Shown here: positions 15,788 through 26,546 of the stretch, piece by piece | Position numbering within the stretch: position 1 is the first letter of the stretch | Layout of the letters: each line of letters starts with the position of its first letter | Assembly: GCF_014203795.1 (NCBI RefSeq) | Contig: NZ_JACHJU010000001.1 | Span: forward strand, 2,480,001 to 2,544,000 | Length of the DNA: 64,000 bases | Source of the DNA: Streptosporangium album | GTDB lineage: Bacteria > Actinomycetota > Actinomycetes > Streptosporangiales > Streptosporangiaceae | Direction of reading: 5' to 3' | Made by a program: the position numbers and the translations under genes | Notes under the pieces: model-generated | Database searches by the model: none | Seen by the model: the letters and a program-made list of their open reading frames with translations, nothing else | What the model was told of the DNA's origin: nothing

Positions 15788-18043
15788 ATGAACCTGGACA
15801 CCGTCAAGCGGGCCGAGGACACCCCCGACGAGCGTCAGCCGTACGTCGAGCTGGGGATGAAGACCGAGGAGTACGACCGGGTCCGCGAGATCCTCGGTCG
15901 TCGGCCCACGGGCTCCGAGCTGGCCATCTACAGCGTCATGTGGAGCGAGCACTGCTCCTACAAGTCCTCCAAGGTGCACCTGCGCCAGTTCGGCACCAAG
16001 GCCCCCGCCTCCGAGGCCCTGCTCGTCGGCATGGGCGAGAACGCCGGTGTCGTCGACATCGGCGACGGCTGGGCCGCCACCTTCAAGATCGAGTCACACA
16101 ACCACCCGTCCTACGTGGAGCCGCACCAGGGTGCGGCGACGGGTGTCGGCGGCATCGTCCGCGACATCATGTCGATGGGCGCCCGGCCGATCGCGGTGAT
16201 GGACGCGCTGCGGTTCGGCGCGGCCGACGCCCACGACACCCGGCGGGTGCTGCCCGGTGTGGTCGAGGGCATCAGCCACTACGGCAACTGCCTGGGCCTG
16301 CCCAACATCGGCGGCGAGGTCGTCTTCGACCCCTGCTACATCGGCAACCCGCTGGTCAACGCGCTCTGCGTGGGCCTGCTCCGCAAGGACCAGATCAAGC
16401 TGGCGACCGCCCCCGGACCGGGCAACAAGGTCGTGCTGTTCGGCGCGCTGACCGGCCCCGACGGCATCGGCGGCGCGTCCGTCCTGGCCTCGGCCACGTT
16501 CGAGGACGAGTCGCAGGCCAAGCGCCCCAGCGTCCAGGTGGGCGACCCGTTCATGGAGAAGCTGCTGATCGAGTGCTGCCTGGAGCTGTACCAGGCGGAC
16601 GTCGTCGTCGGCATCCAGGATCTCGGCGCGGCCGGTGTCTCCTGCGCGACCACCGAGCTCGCGGCCAAGGGCACCGGCGGCATGGACGTCAGGCTGGAGG
16701 AGGTCCCGCTGCGCGACCCGTCGCTGCGGCCCGAAGAGATCCTGATGAGCGAGTCGCAGGAACGCATGATGGCCGTCGTCACGCCCGACGACATCGATGC
16801 CTTCATGGCGATCTGCGCCAAGTGGGACATCCCGGCGACCGTGATCGGCGAGGTCACCGACTCCGGCCGCCTGGTGATGACCTGGTACGGCGAGACCATC
16901 GTGGACATCCCGCCGGGCACCGCGGCCGACGACGGCCCGGTCTACGAGCGGCCGTTCCACGAGCCGGCCGGTCAGGCCGCGCTCAACGCCGACGACCCCG
17001 CGCGGCTGGCCCGCCCCGACGACCTGAGGGCGACGCTGCTGGAGCTCCTCGGCTCGCCGAACCTGGCGTCCAAGGAGTGGGTGACCTCCCAGTACGACCG
17101 CTATGTCCGGGGTAACACCGTGCTGGCCCAGCCCGCCGACGCCGGTGTGCTGCGCATCAGCGAGGTCATGCCGGGCGCCGAGGAGACGACCCGGGGCATC
17201 GCGCTGTCGACGGACGGCAACGGCCGCTACGCCCGGCTCGACCCGTACGCCGGCGCGCAGCTCGCGCTGGCCGAGGCCTACCGCAACGTGGCGGTGACCG
17301 GCTCCCGGCCGCTCGCGGTGACCAACTGCCTCAACTTCGGCTCTCCCGAGGACCCCGAGGTCATGTGGCAGTTCGCCGAGGCCACGCGCGGCCTGGCCGA
17401 CGCCTGCAAAATCCTGGGCGTGCCGGTCACCGGCGGCAACGTCTCCTTCTACAACCAGACGGGATCCACCCCGATCCACCCGACCCCGGTCGTGGGCGTG
17501 CTGGGCGTGATCGACGACGTGGCCACGCGGGTGCGGAGTGGCTTCACCGGCCCGGATGAGAAGATCGTCCTGCTCGGCGCGACGGAGGAGGAGTTCGGCG
17601 GCTCCGAGTGGGCCCACGTGGCCCACGGTCACCTCGGCGGCCTGCCGCCCCAGGCCAACCTGGAGGCCGAGCGCGCGCTGGGGACCGTCCTGGCCGAGGC
17701 GGCTTCCCAGGGCCTGCTGACCGGCTCCCACGACCTGTCCGACGGCGGCCTGGGGATCGCCCTGGCCGAGGCCTGCCTCGCCCGGGGAGTCGGCTGCACG
17801 GTCTCCCTGACGGGTGACGACGCGTTCGTCGACCTGTTCAGCGAGTCGCCGGCCCGCGCGCTGGTGACCGTGGCACCGGAGAGCTTCGAGGCCTTCGCCG
17901 AGCTCTGCGCCGCCCACGAGGTCCCCTGCTACGGCCTGGGCACCACCGGTGGCACCTCGCTGACCGTCGGAGGCGTCCTGGACGTCCCGGTCACCGAGCT
18001 CCGCCAGACCCACGCGTCCACCCTGCCGGGCATCTTCGGCTGA
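15788..18043 (+). CDS. purL: Phosphoribosylformylglycinamidine synthase subunit PurL
   Basis: 751-aa ATP-dependent synthase converting FGAR to FGAM. Family landmarks: [35 protein letters not shown] and [14 protein letters not shown]. The ATG at 15788 aligns with usual PurL N-termini ([14 protein letters not shown]). An in-frame GTG at 15761 overlapping the purQ stop is an alternative and would indicate translational coupling. It works with PurQ and PurS as a complex. Confidence 0.95.
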   Translation: MNLDTVKRAEDTPDERQPYVELGMKTEEYDRVREILGRRPTGSELAIYSVMWSEHCSYKSSKVHLRQFGTKAPASEALLVGMGENAGVVDIGDGWAATFKIESHNHPSYVEPHQGAATGVGGIVRDIMSMGARPIAVMDALRFGAADAHDTRRVLPGVVEGISHYGNCLGLPNIGGEVVFDPCYIGNPLVNALCVGLLRKDQIKLATAPGPGNKVVLFGALTGPDGIGGASVLASATFEDESQAKRPSVQVGDPFMEKLLIECCLELYQADVVVGIQDLGAAGVSCATTELAAKGTGGMDVRLEEVPLRDPSLRPEEILMSESQERMMAVVTPDDIDAFMAICAKWDIPATVIGEVTDSGRLVMTWYGETIVDIPPGTAADDGPVYERPFHEPAGQAALNADDPARLARPDDLRATLLELLGSPNLASKEWVTSQYDRYVRGNTVLAQPADAGVLRISEVMPGAEETTRGIALSTDGNGRYARLDPYAGAQLALAEAYRNVAVTGSRPLAVTNCLNFGSPEDPEVMWQFAEATRGLADACKILGVPVTGGNVSFYNQTGSTPIHPTPVVGVLGVIDDVATRVRSGFTGPDEKIVLLGATEEEFGGSEWAHVAHGHLGGLPPQANLEAERALGTVLAEAASQGLLTGSHDLSDGGLGIALAEACLARGVGCTVSLTGDDAFVDLFSESPARALVTVAPESFEAFAELCAAHEVPCYGLGTTGGTSLTVGGVLDVPVTELRQTHASTLPGIFG

Positions 18044-18082
18044 TCTCACACACCCGCCCGGATCTCCGGGACCACGGACACC

Positions 18083-18499
18083 GTGTACGGGATTCTGCGC
18101 ACGTCCAACCGGAAGACGGCGGTCAGTGCGGCACACGCGCTGGCCGTCATGGCCGTCATGGTCGTCATGGCGGCCAGCGCGCACTTCGTCCCGGCGAGCG
18201 TCACGGTCATGCCCAACCACGCCGGCCCGGTGCGCATGGTGCCACCCATCGCGCTCTCCCGCATGTCCCCCGTCGCCGTGGACCAGCTCATGAACGGTTT
18301 CCGCACCACCTATGCCGTCCTGTGCGCCATCGCCCTCTGCGGGACCGTTTCCGCGGTGCCGGCCCGCCCGCGCCGCATCCCGGCGGCGGGCGATTCCCAA
18401 GCAGGCGCGACACGTGAGCCCTTCCTCCCGCCGGAACACCCCAAGGGCCTCGGACCGGCACACATGCTCGTGGACCGTGACCCGGAGGACGGCGAGTAA
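18083..18499 (+). CDS. Small membrane protein, possibly an MFS C-terminal remnant
   Basis: 138 aa from a GTG, with two hydrophobic segments (HALAVMAVMVVMAASAHF and TTYAVLCAIALCGTVSAV) and a polar Pro-rich tail. The second segment and the loop before it resemble the last loop and helix of DHA2-type efflux pumps, so it could be a truncated transporter. No good ribosome site is visible. Confidence 0.4.
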   Translation: MYGILRTSNRKTAVSAAHALAVMAVMVVMAASAHFVPASVTVMPNHAGPVRMVPPIALSRMSPVAVDQLMNGFRTTYAVLCAIALCGTVSAVPARPRRIPAAGDSQAGATREPFLPPEHPKGLGPAHMLVDRDPEDGE

Positions 18500-18606
18500 T
18501 AAATTGGAATTAGTGAGATATTAATCACGGAATGGGCGTAAATGGCGGCGTGGCGGAGAATTAATGAAACCACCCGCCAAACAGAAGCTTTTCCGGGGGA
18601 ATTTCC

Positions 18607-19224
18607 ATGCAAAGTCAGCGAATACCGGTTTTCCTTACCTTATCGATACTTATGCCCGTTCTGACCACCTCTTTCGGCGCCGGGGCCTGCGCTGACAGCG
18701 GTCCCGCGTCCATCTGGACGCGGCCGATCGGCAATGGTGCGGGCAGAGGGGCGGACGACTCTTCATCGTCCACCAAGGCGTCATTCCGAGTGCTCCCCGC
18801 GCCGGCGCCGACCTACTACCCGCCGATCGGACCCGGCTTCGGGGACATCGAGGCCGGCGTCGGGGACGATCTCCTCGATGACATCGAGGCCGGCGTCGAC
18901 GCCGACATCAAGGGCATCGATGCCGGCGTCGGGGCCGGCCTTGGGGACACCGAACCCGCCGACCCCGATTCCGAATTTCCCCGATCCAGGCACCACCCCG
19001 GATCCGGGAGCGCCGACTCCGAAGGCTCCGAACCCGTGGACTTCGGGAACATCGGTCCCGGCCCCGTGGGCCCCGCGCCGACCGGGGGCCCCAGCCTGCC
19101 GTTCACCGGGATCGACGGCCACCGCCTGGCGATCCAGGCACTGGCGGGAGCGGGGGCCGTACTGGTCGGCACCTGCCTGATCCTGCTGTCCGCCTCGCGC
19201 CGTCGCCGTCGAGGGAGGCCCTGA
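18607..19224 (+). CDS. Secreted surface protein with LPFTG sorting signal
   Basis: 205-aa predicted cell-wall-anchored protein. It has a signal peptide over the first 29 residues or so (cleavage near GACA-DS), then a low-complexity acidic region with imperfect repeats of IEAGV/IDAGVGA around residues 80-120 and a Pro/Gly/Ser-rich stretch. The sortase-type signal comes last: LPFTG, a hydrophobic helix (LAGAGAVLVGTCLILLS), and the basic tail RRRRRG. GGGG lies before the ATG. It has no partner sortase here. Role unknown; it could be a spore or hyphal surface component. Confidence 0.68.
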   Translation: MQSQRIPVFLTLSILMPVLTTSFGAGACADSGPASIWTRPIGNGAGRGADDSSSSTKASFRVLPAPAPTYYPPIGPGFGDIEAGVGDDLLDDIEAGVDADIKGIDAGVGAGLGDTEPADPDSEFPRSRHHPGSGSADSEGSEPVDFGNIGPGPVGPAPTGGPSLPFTGIDGHRLAIQALAGAGAVLVGTCLILLSASRRRRRGRP

Positions 19225-19398
19225 CCTCTTCCCGCCGATCGTAGGTGAGATCCCCTTGGGCCCAGCCCCCTGGACGGCCACCCTGCCGGGACTCGGCCTC
19301 ATGACGGCGAGTCACCGGGACCAGATGGACACCGCCGGACGGGCATGGGTCACGGATGCGCGGCGCCTGCTCGCGCGTGGCCTCCGGCGGCGCGGAGA

Positions 19399-20061
19399 TC
19401 AGCCCGTACGGAGGCGGGCCGCCATGGTCTCGATGCCGGTCATCAGGATGTCGACGCCGAAGGTGTCGTAGAGCTCGGTCGTGCCGCCGTCGATGAGAGG
19501 GCCCGCCATCTCCACGATGTGCGGGTAGACGTCCGGCGGCAGCGACTGGAGGGTGGCGCGCTTGACGCGCAGACACTCGGCCCTCTCCTCGCTTGACGCG
19601 CTCGGACGGCGGCTCATCGGACCGGCGGCCAGGGCGATCGCGCCCTGGAGCAGATATTTGGAGATCAGGCAGTTCTCCTCGTAGGAGAACCCCGCCTGCT
19701 TGGCCAGGCCGAGCGCGGTGTCCCACACCCGCAGGAAGTTCGGCACGGTCATGTGGTCCACCTCCTCCAGCACGGCCGCCGCGCACGGGTAGTGGCGCAG
19801 CACCCTGACCAGACCGGTGACGAGTTCGCGGAGCTGCTCCTGCCACGGCCTGGCGTGATCCTCGGCGATCACGAACCCCTCGATCAGGTGGTCCGCCATA
19901 CCGATGAGCAGCTGCTCCTTGTTCTTGAAGTGCCAGTACAGCGCCATCGGGGTGACCCCCAGCTCCTGAGCGAGTCGCCGGATGGTCACCGCCTGGAGTC
20001 CTTCGGCCGAGCCGATCTCCAGCGCCTGCTCGACGACGGCCTCACGCGTCAGTTTTCCCAT
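19399..20061 (-). CDS. TetR-family repressor of the adjacent efflux gene
   Basis: 220-aa regulator with an N-terminal HTH (TIRRLAQELGVTPMALYWHFKNKEQLL) and a TetR_C-type ligand domain. The ATG at 20061 gives a standard N-terminus (MGKLTREAVVEQALEI); a TTG at 20073 is also open. It is divergent from the MFS pump, and the gap holds a large inverted repeat that is a good operator candidate. Confidence 0.88.
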   Translation of the reverse strand: MGKLTREAVVEQALEIGSAEGLQAVTIRRLAQELGVTPMALYWHFKNKEQLLIGMADHLIEGFVIAEDHARPWQEQLRELVTGLVRVLRHYPCAAAVLEEVDHMTVPNFLRVWDTALGLAKQAGFSYEENCLISKYLLQGAIALAAGPMSRRPSASSEERAECLRVKRATLQSLPPDVYPHIVEMAGPLIDGGTTELYDTFGVDILMTGIETMAARLRTG

Positions 20062-20094
20062 CACGCTTGACAACTATACGCCGTACACGGTCCA

Positions 20095-20135
20095 CTCTAC
20101 ATCGTACATGTACGAGGTACATGTACGACGTAGAG
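20095..20135. promoter_or_regulatory. Operator-like inverted repeat between tetR and MFS gene
   Basis: Two 19-bp arms with one mismatch, separated by GAG; each arm itself contains the palindrome GTACATGTAC. It sits directly upstream of the MFS ribosome site, and the divergent repressor is the likely binder. Confidence 0.75.
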
Positions 20136-20143
20136 GAGCGGAA

Positions 20144-21589
20144 GTGACGGACAACCGCAAGTGGTGGGCTTTGGGAGCGATCTCGCTGGCCACCTTCATG
20201 ACCTATCTGGACAACAACGTGGTCAACGTCGCGCTACCGACGATCCAGCGGGACCTCGGGTTGAGCATCTCGGGCCTGGAATGGATCGTGAGCGGTTACA
20301 TCCTGGTCTTCGCCGGGCTGATGCTGACCGGCGGGCGCCTGGCGGACGTCTTCGGCCGGCGGCGGATCTTCATGATCGGGCTCGGTGTGTTCACCGCGGC
20401 GTCGTTCGCCGCCGGACTGGCCACGGACGGCACGGGCCTGATCGCCGCCCGGGCGCTCCAGGGCGTCGGCGCCGCGTTCCTCGCGCCCACCGCGCTCGCC
20501 CTGCTCACCTCGATCTTCCCCGACACCCGGGAGCGGGCGACGGCGGTCGGACTGTGGAGCGCGGTCGGCGCGCTGGCCCTGGCCCTCGGCCCACTGACCG
20601 GCGGGTTCATCAGCGAGCGGTGGCACTGGGGGTGGATCTACCTGATCAACGTGCCGATCGGGATCGTGACCCTCGGGCTCGGCCTGTGGGCGATCCGGGT
20701 GGCCCCGCAGGACCGCGTACGGCACAGCCTGGACGTTCCCGGCCTGGTGACGTCGGGCCTGGCGCTGTCCGCGCTGACCTACGGGCTCATCGAGGGCGAC
20801 GGGGCCGGGTGGACCTCAGCGGAGATCCTGGTCGCGTTCGGCCTGGCGGCGGGGTTCGCGGCGGTGTTCGCGGTGATCGAGACCAGGAGCCACGAGCCGA
20901 TGATCGACCTGTCGCTGTTCCGGTCCCGGGTGTTCAGCGGGGGCCTGCTGTCGATGGGGCTGTGGTCGTTCGGGGTCTTCGGGATCTACTTCTTCACCGC
21001 GCTGTACCTGCAGAACGCGCTGGGCTTCTCGCCGATGGAGGCCGGGCTCTCGTTCGTGCCGATGGCGCTGGTGATGGCCGTGACCGCGGCCGTCGCCCAG
21101 CGGATCAGCCGGGTCCTGGGAACCGCGCGGACCGTGGCCGCCGGGCTCCTGCTGATGGCCGTGGCGGTGTTCGGCATCTCCTTCATCGGACAGGACGGCT
21201 CGTTCGGTGACCTGCTGCCCTGGTTCCTGGCCTACGGGCTGGGCGGCGGGATGCTCGTGCCCCTCACCACGGCCATCCTGAACACGCTCCCCGCCGGCCG
21301 GACCGGGGTGGCCTCGGGTGTGCTGAACATCTCACGGGAGATCTTCGGTCTGCTCGGGGTCACCGTCCTCGGGGCGATCCTCAACGGCAGGCAGAGCTCG
21401 ATCCTCCAGGGCGGCGCCGAGCCGCTGACGGCCTTCCTGGAGGCCTACCGGTTCACCCTGGTCATCGCCGCGGTCATCGTGCTGGTGGGCGTGCCGGTCA
21501 GCCTCTTCTCCCTGCGCTCCCCCACGGCCCCGCGGGATCCCGGCGGCGCGGAGACCACCGGCGAGCGCCTCGCCGTACCGGCGGCATGA
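20144..21589 (+). CDS. DHA2-type MFS drug efflux transporter
   Basis: 481-aa inner-membrane protein with about 14 transmembrane helices. Motif C-like and DHA2 landmarks include TYLDNNVVNVALPTIQ, GGRLADVFGRRR and ARALQGVGAAFLAPTALALL. GTG start just after GAGGAGCGG. Likely a proton-driven multidrug exporter under control of the divergent TetR repressor. Confidence 0.9.
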   Translation: MTDNRKWWALGAISLATFMTYLDNNVVNVALPTIQRDLGLSISGLEWIVSGYILVFAGLMLTGGRLADVFGRRRIFMIGLGVFTAASFAAGLATDGTGLIAARALQGVGAAFLAPTALALLTSIFPDTRERATAVGLWSAVGALALALGPLTGGFISERWHWGWIYLINVPIGIVTLGLGLWAIRVAPQDRVRHSLDVPGLVTSGLALSALTYGLIEGDGAGWTSAEILVAFGLAAGFAAVFAVIETRSHEPMIDLSLFRSRVFSGGLLSMGLWSFGVFGIYFFTALYLQNALGFSPMEAGLSFVPMALVMAVTAAVAQRISRVLGTARTVAAGLLLMAVAVFGISFIGQDGSFGDLLPWFLAYGLGGGMLVPLTTAILNTLPAGRTGVASGVLNISREIFGLLGVTVLGAILNGRQSSILQGGAEPLTAFLEAYRFTLVIAAVIVLVGVPVSLFSLRSPTAPRDPGGAETTGERLAVPAA

Positions 21590-21723
21590 AAGGGCGGGGA
21601 GACGCCGGTCGCACCTGTCTCGGCGAGGCCGGCGCCCGCCCCGTGCCTGTTCCGGAGGCAGGCACCCGCCGGTGACCCTCCGCCGCGGCCGGGAGGGGAC
21701 CTCCGAAGGGGCATGATGAAGGC

Positions 21724-22170
21724 GTGCCACCTCACAAGCCTGATCCCGCCAAGGTCCGCGCCGCGTTGGACGCCCAGTTGAGCGCCCTCGACGAACCGTC
21801 CTACGACGGGCCCGGAGACCTTGCGGCCCTGCTGGCGGCGTGCGTGCCGGTGGTGCTGCGGGTCTACGAGCGGCAGATCCGGCCTGAGCGGGAGATCGCG
21901 CGCTTCGCCGTACGGCACCTGCTGGACCGGCTGGCGGCGGCGGCTCCCGGACGGACCGTCGAGGTGCGGGTCCCCCCGTATGCCGCGGTGCAGTGTGTGG
22001 AAGGTCCCCGGCACACGCGGGGCACCCCGCCGAACGTGGTGGAGACCGACGCCCGGACCTGGCTGGAGCTGGCCACCGGCCGGCTGGTGTGGGCCGAGGC
22101 GGTGGCGACGGGAAAGGTCACCGCGAGCGGTGCCCGGGCCGACCTGTCGGACCATCTGCCCGTCCTGTAG
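21724..22170 (+). CDS. Sterol-carrier-like protein adjacent to purF
   Basis: 148-aa protein with an SCP2-like fold, of the actinobacterial family (mycobacterial Rv0807 type) found next to purF. Recognisable segments are [26 protein letters not shown] and [20 protein letters not shown]. Function unknown; the conserved position beside purF/purM supports the assignment. Confidence 0.8.
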   Translation: MPPHKPDPAKVRAALDAQLSALDEPSYDGPGDLAALLAACVPVVLRVYERQIRPEREIARFAVRHLLDRLAAAAPGRTVEVRVPPYAAVQCVEGPRHTRGTPPNVVETDARTWLELATGRLVWAEAVATGKVTASGARADLSDHLPVL

Positions 22171-22254
22171 ACGCGGCGTCCCGTGGACGAGGCATCCGCC
22201 GGTTGCGCGGACGCCCGCCCGTGACCCGATGGCCACGGGCGCCTTCCCGTGCTG

Positions 22255-23289
22255 TCAGGGGTTGCTCTGGATCTGCACGCCCAACCTCTGCTCGATGCAG
22301 CGCTGCTGAAGCTCGGCCGGCAGACCGGCGCAGTCGCCGATCCTGCTGTAGAGCCAGCTCAGCAACACCGCGGCGATGATCAGAGTCAGGGCGCTCAGCA
22401 CGATGCCCACCCAGGCCCGGCCACGGTTGGAGTTCTTGACGACCGCGACGATGCCGACGATCAGCCCTGCTATGGCCGTCAGCACGCCGAGGCCGCACAC
22501 GACGAGCAGGAAGAGGCTCACGATGCCGAGTACGAGCGCGGTGGTGCCGAGACCTCCCCCCTGCCTGCGCGACCAGTCGCTCCCCGGCGGCGGCGGGTAC
22601 GGTGTGCCGCCCGGATAGCCCGGATAGGGCGGCGGCTGCCCCTGGTACGGCTGGCCCGACGGATAGGCCAGGTTGCCCTGTGGCGGATAGGGCGGGCCGC
22701 CTGGCGACGCCGCATAGGGCGGTGGCTGCTGGGACGGGCCAGCCGGCGCGCCCGCGGGCGCGCCACTGGGGGGAACGGACCCGTAGGGACCGTAGGGACT
22801 CGTCCCGGGAGGGTTCCCGGTGGAGAAGTCGTCACCCGCGGGCCCCCGATGGGCGCCCGGGGCGGGCCCGCCGTACGGGCCGCCCGGTGGTGCCGGCGTG
22901 TCCGAGGCACTCTCCCAGCCCGGGTAGGCGGGCGGAGGGGCGCCGGGGATCGGATAGGGGGGCGGGGAGGCGTCCGTGCCGTCCCGGGCCGTACCGCCCT
23001 GATCCGCCCCGCCCGAACCCGTACCGCCCGGATCGGCCTGGACCGGCCGGGGAACCTCCGGCGCGGTCGGCACATCAGGGTGTGCCGGAACCGACGGCCC
23101 CTGCGGTGTGGAGATCGGCGGCCACTCCGAGGGCTCACCCGGCCGGTCAGGGTCGGGAGGCAGTGGAGTGGTTCTCTCCGGCTCCTCCGGCCCCCCGGGT
23201 GGCTCCGGGGCCGTCCCCTCCCGCTCGGATCGCCGGTCTCGCGACTCCCGTCGCGGATCAGGCTCGTTGGGGTCCTCAGGTGTTGTCAC
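22255..23289 (-). CDS. Proline-rich DUF4190 membrane protein
   Basis: 344 aa from a GTG after GGAG. The first 230 residues are disordered and rich in Pro, Gly, Tyr and Gln (repeated PYP/PPY/GGPPY). Two transmembrane helices follow (LGTTALVLGIVSLFLLVVCGL and the next), then GRAWVGIVLSALTLI, a pattern typical of DUF4190. The C-terminal stretch has two cysteines. Function unknown; antisense to the purine genes on both sides. Confidence 0.78.
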   Translation of the reverse strand: MTTPEDPNEPDPRRESRDRRSEREGTAPEPPGGPEEPERTTPLPPDPDRPGEPSEWPPISTPQGPSVPAHPDVPTAPEVPRPVQADPGGTGSGGADQGGTARDGTDASPPPYPIPGAPPPAYPGWESASDTPAPPGGPYGGPAPGAHRGPAGDDFSTGNPPGTSPYGPYGSVPPSGAPAGAPAGPSQQPPPYAASPGGPPYPPQGNLAYPSGQPYQGQPPPYPGYPGGTPYPPPPGSDWSRRQGGGLGTTALVLGIVSLFLLVVCGLGVLTAIAGLIVGIVAVVKNSNRGRAWVGIVLSALTLIIAAVLLSWLYSRIGDCAGLPAELQQRCIEQRLGVQIQSNP

Positions 23290-23460
23290 GTCCGCTCTCC
23301 CGACGCGTAGGCATGCCGGATACCTCAGACTCCCCCGCTCCTTTGCGATAAAACAGCCCGACACGGCAAAAGCCCGACGATTGTTCGGCAACAGGGAACA
23401 CAGCCCCCAGACCTGCCCCCGGGGTACGAGCAATGAAGAAGCCGACCTAGACTGAAGGAT

Positions 23461-24897
23461 GTGCTGAAGGGCGACGGCCATCTGAGCCATGACCTTGACC
23501 CCCAAGACCAGCCCCCGAAGGACGCATGTGGCGTCTTCGGCGTCTGGGCGCCGGGGGAGGAAGTCTCCAAACTCACCTACTACGGGCTGTACGCATTACA
23601 ACACCGCGGTCAGGAATCCGCGGGTATCGCGGTCAGCGAAGGCAGCCGCATCCTCGTCTACAAGGACATGGGCCTCGTCGCCCAGGTCTTCGACGAATCG
23701 GTGCTCGGCACCCTCCGCGGCCACCTGGCCATCGGTCACTGCCGCTACTCGACCACCGGATCGAGTGTCTGGGAGAACGCCCAGCCGACGCTGAGCTCGA
23801 CCGAGGTCGGCGGGCTCGCGCTCGCCCACAACGGAAACCTGATCAACACTCCGGAGCTGGCCCAGCGTCTGGCCCCGGGCGCGACCAGGGCGACCACCGA
23901 CACCGAGGTGCTGACGTCGCTGCTGGCCCAGGACCGCAGCCAGTCCATCGACGACGCGGCAGCGGAGCTCCTGCCACAGGTCAAGGGCGCCTACTCGCTG
24001 GTCTTCATGGACGAGAAGACGCTGTACGCGGCCCGCGACCCGCAGGGCATCCGCCCGCTGGTCCTCGGACGGCTGGAGCGCGGCTGGGCGGTCGCCTCCG
24101 AGACCGCCGCACTCGACATCGTGGGTGCCACGTTCGTCCGCGAGATCGAGCCCGGAGAGCTGATCACCATCGACGAGCGGGGCGTGCGGTCTCGCACGTT
24201 CGCGCTGGCCGAACCCAAGGGCTGCCTGTTCGAATACGTCTACCTGGCGCGCCCCGACACCACGATCGCCGGGCGCGGCGTGCAGAGCACCCGCGTCGAG
24301 GTCGGCCGCGTGCTGGCCCGCGAGCACCCGGTCGAGGCCGACCTGGTCATCCCGACGCCCGAGTCGGGCACCCCCGCCGCCGTCGGTTACGCCGAGGAGA
24401 GCGGGATCCCGTACGGCCAGGGCCTGGTCAAGAACTCCTATGTCGGCCGGACCTTCATCCAGCCGTCCCAGACGATCCGCCAGCTCGGCATCCGGCTCAA
24501 GCTCAACCCGCTGAAGGAAGTGGTCGCGGGCAAGCGCCTGGTCGTCGTGGACGACTCGATCGTGCGCGGCAACACCCAGCGGGCGATCGTCAAGATGCTG
24601 CGCGAGGCCGGCGCGCGTGAGGTCCACGTCCGGATCTCCTCTCCGCCGGTCTCCTGGCCGTGCTTCTACGGCATCGACTTCGCCACCCGCGCCGAACTGA
24701 TCGCCGGTTCGCTCAGCGTGGAGGAGATCCGCGCCTCCCTGGGCGCCGACTCTCTCGGATACATCTCGCTGGAGGGCCTGACCCAGGCCACCACGATCCC
24801 GGCCGAACGGCTCTGCCGCGCCTGCTTCGACGGTGTGTATCCCATTGCCATCGACCGTGACAACGTGGGCAAATACGTCCTGGAGGGCAAGCTGTGA
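23461..24897 (+). CDS. purF: Amidophosphoribosyltransferase PurF
   Basis: 478-aa first enzyme of de novo purine synthesis (PRPP + Gln to phosphoribosylamine). The nucleophile cysteine is in DACGVFGVW at position 23, after a short propeptide, as in other actinobacteria. The Ntn glutaminase half has [15 protein letters not shown]; the PRTase half has [13 protein letters not shown] cysteine set near the C-terminus ([10 protein letters not shown]) suggests an Fe-S cluster enzyme. GTG start. It is followed by purM after 58 bp. Confidence 0.95.
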   Translation: MLKGDGHLSHDLDPQDQPPKDACGVFGVWAPGEEVSKLTYYGLYALQHRGQESAGIAVSEGSRILVYKDMGLVAQVFDESVLGTLRGHLAIGHCRYSTTGSSVWENAQPTLSSTEVGGLALAHNGNLINTPELAQRLAPGATRATTDTEVLTSLLAQDRSQSIDDAAAELLPQVKGAYSLVFMDEKTLYAARDPQGIRPLVLGRLERGWAVASETAALDIVGATFVREIEPGELITIDERGVRSRTFALAEPKGCLFEYVYLARPDTTIAGRGVQSTRVEVGRVLAREHPVEADLVIPTPESGTPAAVGYAEESGIPYGQGLVKNSYVGRTFIQPSQTIRQLGIRLKLNPLKEVVAGKRLVVVDDSIVRGNTQRAIVKMLREAGAREVHVRISSPPVSWPCFYGIDFATRAELIAGSLSVEEIRASLGADSLGYISLEGLTQATTIPAERLCRACFDGVYPIAIDRDNVGKYVLEGKL

Positions 24898-24955
24898 ACC
24901 GGGACGACACGAAGGACGGCGGAGCCGCGGTCGCGCGACCGGCGAGGGGGGACGC

Positions 24956-25981
24956 ATGACGAGCTATGCCGCCGCCGGCGTGGACATCGACGCGGGTGAG
25001 CGCGCCGTCGAGCTGATGAAGTCGAAGGTCGCGCGGTCACGGCGGCCCGAGGTGGTCGACGACGCCAGCGGATTCGCCGGTCTCTTCGACGCCTCGGCCC
25101 TGCTGGGCTACCGGCGACCGCTGCTGACCACCTCGACAGACGGGGTCGGCACCAAGGTCATGCTGGCGCAGGCGCTCGACAAGCACGACACGATCGGCAT
25201 CGACCTGGTCGGCATGGTCGTGGACGACCTGGTGGTCTGCGGCGCCGAGCCGCTGTTCATGACCGACTACATCGCCTGCGGAAAGGTCGTCCCGGAGCGG
25301 ATCGCCGAGATCGTGGGCGGCGTCGCCGAGGGCTGCCGTCTGGCGGGCTGCGCCCTGATCGGTGGCGAGACGGCCGAGCACCCCGGGGCCATGGGCGCCG
25401 GCGAGTACGACCTGGCGGGCGCCGCCACCGGTGTGGTGGAGGCCGAAAGAATGCTCGGCCGGGACCGGGTCCGCGAGGGCGACGTGGTGCTGGCGCTGGC
25501 CTCCTCCGGCGTGCACTCCAACGGCTACTCGCTGGTCCGGCACATCATCAAACTCGCCGGGCTCTCCCTTTCGGCCGAGTTCGCCGAGCTCGGCCGGTCA
25601 CTGGGCGAGGAGCTGCTGGAGCCGACCAGGATCTACTCCCTGGACTGCCTGGAGCTGGCCCGTTCGGTCGACGTCCACGCGTACGCGCACATCACCGGCG
25701 GTGGCCTTGCGGGCAACCTGTCCCGCTCGCTGCCGTCGACGCTGGACGCGCTGCTGGACCGTTCGTCATGGACTCCGCCCGCCGTCTTCGAGCTGCTCGC
25801 GGGCCACGGCAAGGTGGCGCAGGCCGACATGGACCGCACCTTCAACCTGGGTGTGGGCATGGCGGCGATCGTCGGTGCGGACGCCGCCGACGCGGCCCTG
25901 GCCCTGCTCAAGGAGCGCGGCCTTCCGGCCTGGGTGCTCGGCGAGGTCGTCTCCGGCACCGGCCAGGCGCGTTACCGCTGA
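24956..25981 (+). CDS. purM: Phosphoribosylformylglycinamidine cyclo-ligase PurM
   Basis: 341-aa AIR synthetase. Landmarks are STDGVGTKVMLA, IGIDLVGMVVDDLVVCGAEPLFMTDYIA, GGETAEHPG and SSGVHSNGYSLVR. It acts after the PurSQL complex and is in one unit with purF. Confidence 0.95.
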   Translation: MTSYAAAGVDIDAGERAVELMKSKVARSRRPEVVDDASGFAGLFDASALLGYRRPLLTTSTDGVGTKVMLAQALDKHDTIGIDLVGMVVDDLVVCGAEPLFMTDYIACGKVVPERIAEIVGGVAEGCRLAGCALIGGETAEHPGAMGAGEYDLAGAATGVVEAERMLGRDRVREGDVVLALASSGVHSNGYSLVRHIIKLAGLSLSAEFAELGRSLGEELLEPTRIYSLDCLELARSVDVHAYAHITGGGLAGNLSRSLPSTLDALLDRSSWTPPAVFELLAGHGKVAQADMDRTFNLGVGMAAIVGADAADAALALLKERGLPAWVLGEVVSGTGQARYR

Positions 25982-26106
25982 GATGTGAGGGCGCCGGTCA
26001 CCGCCGGCGCCCGGCCGTACATCCGGAGATCGAGGATCCGGTGCGGAGCACGACGAAAGCGCTCCGGACCACCGGAGCGCGGGTATGAAGCGGTGCACGC
26101 GGAGAA

Positions 26107-26137
26107 AACACCCGGCGGCTGTCAACCACCGGGTGTT
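26107..26137 (-). terminator. Terminator between purM and DUF3073 gene
   Basis: Stem AACACCCGG/CCGGGTGTT with a partly paired loop, followed by TTTTC on the minus strand. It lies 27 bp after the DUF3073 stop and may also stop purM transcripts. Confidence 0.75.
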
Positions 26138-26163
26138 CCGCTCACACTCGATCCGAAGCTCGC

Positions 26164-26397
26164 CTAGCGGCGGCCGGACGTTCCTTCGTCCGGTTTGTCA
26201 CCAGAACCAAAGTCATCGGCGTAATCGGCATACCGATCCGCCAGCTCATCGTAGGCGTCGTTGGCGTCGTCATCGTGGTTGGAGTCATCTCTGACTCCGA
26301 GCTCGTCGCGAAGACGCTCAAGATCAGTGCCACCGCTGTTGTACTTCAGCTGGCGAGCAACCTTGACCTGCTTGGCCTTTGCTCGGCCGCGCCCCAT
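26164..26397 (-). CDS. DUF3073 family small protein
   Basis: 77-aa protein starting MGRGRAKAKQVKVARQLKY with an acidic tail (DDSNHDDDANDAYDELADRYADYADDF). This basic-then-acidic layout is diagnostic of the actinobacterial DUF3073 family, of unknown function, commonly located near purM. Confidence 0.88.
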   Translation of the reverse strand: MGRGRAKAKQVKVARQLKYNSGGTDLERLRDELGVRDDSNHDDDANDAYDELADRYADYADDFGSGDKPDEGTSGRR

Positions 26398-26546
26398 TGG
26401 CTCGACCCCCTCGTGTGGGGTCGTGCCCGACCCCTCGTCGCTAACGCACCACCCACTGACGCCACCTGACTTAGGCGTCAGCTCTCGTTCGACTACAACC
26501 GTACCTGTTTTACGCCCGGCTCGGTACGCCGTATGGGCGTGAGGGG

